Shown here in pieces: positions 6,764-8,538 of a stretch of 8,538 nucleotides of DNA. The notes beneath the pieces are model-generated. The model made no database searches and was not told where the DNA came from. It saw only the letters and a list, made by a program, of their open reading frames with translations. This DNA is from Allobrachymonas sp. GTDB taxonomy: Bacteria > Pseudomonadota > Gammaproteobacteria > Burkholderiales > Burkholderiaceae_C. The stretch is taken from the NCBI GenBank assembly GCA_018054915.1, contig JAGPIR010000045.1:1-8538 (forward strand), given 5' to 3'. Within the stretch, counting starts at the first letter, position 1; the number at the start of each line of letters is the position of its first letter. The translations under genes were made by a program, and so were the position numbers.

Positions 6764-8538
6764 GATTCGGCTGTTGAGTAGGGTGTTGTCCCGCGGCGGC
6801 TGCGCTGCGGGGTTGCCGCCAATGGCACGTCAACTGGCGCGGCCAGCTGCTGGTACAGGCCGAACAGGTAGGCGACGCGGCTGACGTCGTCACGGCCGCC
6901 TTTGTAGCCGTAGGCGGCGTCCACGGCTTTGTCCAGCGCGGCGTGGGCTTTGATGAGTTCGGCGGGCATGGTATCGGGGTTGTAGAGCAAAGCCAATGAA
7001 CAGTGCTGACCGGCTTGGGCGCAACGGTCAAATTCCAGCTGACGGGCATCCAACACAGCCTTCGCCGCCGTTTCGATCGCTAGTCGCTGCTTGTCGGTGG
7101 ACGCTTGTGGCCACGGATAGTTGTTGTAAACGATGGTGTTGGAGTAGCGGTAATCGCTTTTGATACGCCCGCACACCGTGCGCATCCAGGCGTTGTGCAT
7201 GCTGCTGCACAGCATGCCGAAGTGGTAAGGCGTGGCATCGGGCAGCATGGAGTTGGCATTACCGCAGATCACCTCCGGCCCGAAGCAGCCGATGGGGATG
7301 AAATCGCGGTTTTCCGAGCTGTGCAGCGGAATGAGCAGGTAGCGGCTTTGGGGCTGGCGTACTTCGCCAAACAAGTGAGGGGTTTGGGCCAGTAGCTGGG
7401 TGGATGCCCGCGTGCTTTGGCTACGCAATTGGCGCACAGCGGCAATGCGCTGCCTGAGCACGGGGGACTGCGCCTTGTCTGCCGACGTGGCGTCCGCCAG
7501 CCACAGGCAATAACGCGGAATGTTGTTGATGAACTCATCAGCGCCCAGAAAGGAACGGATGTAGCGCGCAGCGATGGCGTCGGTGGCACGAATCTGCGCC
7601 GCCTCGTCTTCTGACAGCAGCAAGTGCCCGCCGTCGTTGGGCATGCTGCCAAACACCACCTCGGGCACGCTGGCCTGCAAGGGCTTGCGCCTTTTGTCGA
7701 TCAGCAGATCCGGCCCTTCCACCAGATAGGGGTTGAGGCGGCTGGCGCTGCTCTCCACGCCATCGCCTGCAATGTTCTGCGCGTAATCGAACACGCGCAC
7801 CGGGGCTGTTGGGTCGCACAGCGCAAAGCCGACGATGACGCAATGCACGGCGGCCACGCCCTTGCCCTCGTTACTCCATTTGAAGGTGCGGTGGGCAAAG
7901 TGGATGCGCGCGCTCAGCGGCAGCAGCAGCGACCACAGCGCTGCCACCTGTTCGCCCTGGAACAGGCTGTTGGTGGATACGAAAGCCGTGCGCACGGCGG
8001 GGTTGGCCTGCATGTAGCGCGCCGCCTGGAGGTACCAGGCCGCCACGTAATCGAGCACGCCCACGCCCTTGGCGTTGCCATACACCAGGGCCAGGTCGGC
8101 CTTTTGCTCCTTGCTCTGGTTGCTGTAGCCCACAAACGGCGGATTGCCCACGATAAAACTACATTCCCCCGGCGCCAGCACCTCGGCCCAGTCGGTGCGC
8201 AGCGCGTTGCACTGGCAGATGTGGGCGCTTTTGACCAAGGGGATGCTGGGGCGGGGCTTGTCGCCAAAGCGTTCGGCCGTGATCAGGTTCAACTGGTGGT
8301 CGGTAATCCACATGGCCACTTGCGCAATGTGGGCGGCGCTGGGGTCGATTTCCAGCCCGTAAAACTGGTCAACGGTTACCCGGCTTTGCGTGCCAATGTC
8401 GAGCAGCCCCTTGCTTTGCCCGCCTTTGCTGAACAGCTTGTCGATCAATTCGTTTTCGAGCAGGCGCAGTTCGCGGTAGGCGATGACGAGGAAGTTGCCA
8501 CACCCGCAGGCGGGGTCCATGATGCGCAGGGTGGGCAG
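6760..8538 (-). CDS. DNA adenine-type methyltransferase, MmeI/type IIG-like (5' end outside window)
   Basis: This is the C-terminal 592 codons of a larger protein; the frame is open through the right edge, reading LPTLRI before MDPACG. Numbering from that Met (8520), SAM-binding motif I is DPACGCGNFL (2-11), an acidic motif is YGLEIDP (54-60), and catalytic motif IV is NPPF (126-129), typical of amino-methyltransferases such as N6-adenine enzymes. The following part (about 280-470) fits a target recognition region, ending in SDYRYSNTIVYNNYPWP (455-471). The C-terminal helical part contains YNPDTMPAELIKAHAALDKA (513-532) and AYGY (536-539). This domain order is that of MmeI-like enzymes, in which an N-terminal PD-(D/E)xK nuclease precedes the methylase. 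The nuclease, if present, would lie beyond the window. A stand-alone modification enzyme or a defence-linked methylase is also possible. No frameshift is seen. The stop overlaps the next start by ATGA. Confidence 0.9.
   Translation of the reverse strand: MPTLRIMDPACGCGNFLVIAYRELRLLENELIDKLFSKGGQSKGLLDIGTQSRVTVDQFYGLEIDPSAAHIAQVAMWITDHQLNLITAERFGDKPRPSIPLVKSAHICQCNALRTDWAEVLAPGECSFIVGNPPFVGYSNQSKEQKADLALVYGNAKGVGVLDYVAAWYLQAARYMQANPAVRTAFVSTNSLFQGEQVAALWSLLLPLSARIHFAHRTFKWSNEGKGVAAVHCVIVGFALCDPTAPVRVFDYAQNIAGDGVESSASRLNPYLVEGPDLLIDKRRKPLQASVPEVVFGSMPNDGGHLLLSEDEAAQIRATDAIAARYIRSFLGADEFINNIPRYCLWLADATSADKAQSPVLRQRIAAVRQLRSQSTRASTQLLAQTPHLFGEVRQPQSRYLLIPLHSSENRDFIPIGCFGPEVICGNANSMLPDATPYHFGMLCSSMHNAWMRTVCGRIKSDYRYSNTIVYNNYPWPQASTDKQRLAIETAAKAVLDARQLEFDRCAQAGQHCSLALLYNPDTMPAELIKAHAALDKAVDAAYGYKGGRDDVSRVAYLFGLYQQLAAPVDVPLAATPQRSRRGTTPYSTAES

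Noticed and set aside
6100..8538. Possible phage or transposon ends around the methyltransferase
   Set aside because: No integrase, transposase, terminal inverted repeat, target duplication or tRNA end was seen in the window, so mobility is not supported directly.

Overview
The window looks like chromosomal DNA of a betaproteobacterium in the Burkholderiales, most likely Comamonadaceae or a close relative. This rests on high GC, the E. coli-type Asd, an exported-looking protein start directly after asd where this order usually carries fimV, and a seven-iron ferredoxin beside a thioredoxin-reductase-like ferredoxin reductase. The assignment comes from gene content and order, not from a database search.

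Layout. Bases 1-65 (minus) hold the first 21 codons of an exported protein, possibly FimV. asd (281-1417, minus), for lysine/threonine/methionine/diaminopimelate synthesis, follows. A 411-base gap (1418-1828) separates asd from the divergent gene fdxA (1829-2158, plus). A strong hairpin with a short T-run lies at 2167-2201. Then comes the ferredoxin/flavodoxin-NADP reductase gene, best started at 2312 (2312-3385, plus). A near-perfect bidirectional terminator (3435-3461) divides this plus-strand block from a minus-strand block that runs from the right edge towards the centre. That block is a DNA methyltransferase missing its 5' end (6760-8538), a 944-residue exported protein (3929-6763) and acpS (3510-3908).

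How the genes fit together. FdxA and the reductase are a natural electron-transfer pair: NADPH to FAD to iron-sulfur protein. The terminator-like hairpin between them suggests they are at least partly uncoupled in transcription. The three minus-strand genes are packed as one transcription unit: the methyltransferase stop and the next start share ATGA, and acpS begins 20 bases after the preceding stop. Their functions do not match in an obvious way: DNA modification or restriction, a periplasmic Ntn-hydrolase-type enzyme, and activation of acyl carrier protein.

Most unusual item. The 944-residue exported protein appears to join a C45/phospholipase-B-like Ntn hydrolase half (candidate nucleophile Cys216) to a C-terminal half resembling the non-catalytic part of an M1 metallopeptidase. 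It has no HEXXH and no catalytic tyrosine. No CRISPR array, tRNA, rRNA, insertion sequence or phage integrase was seen.
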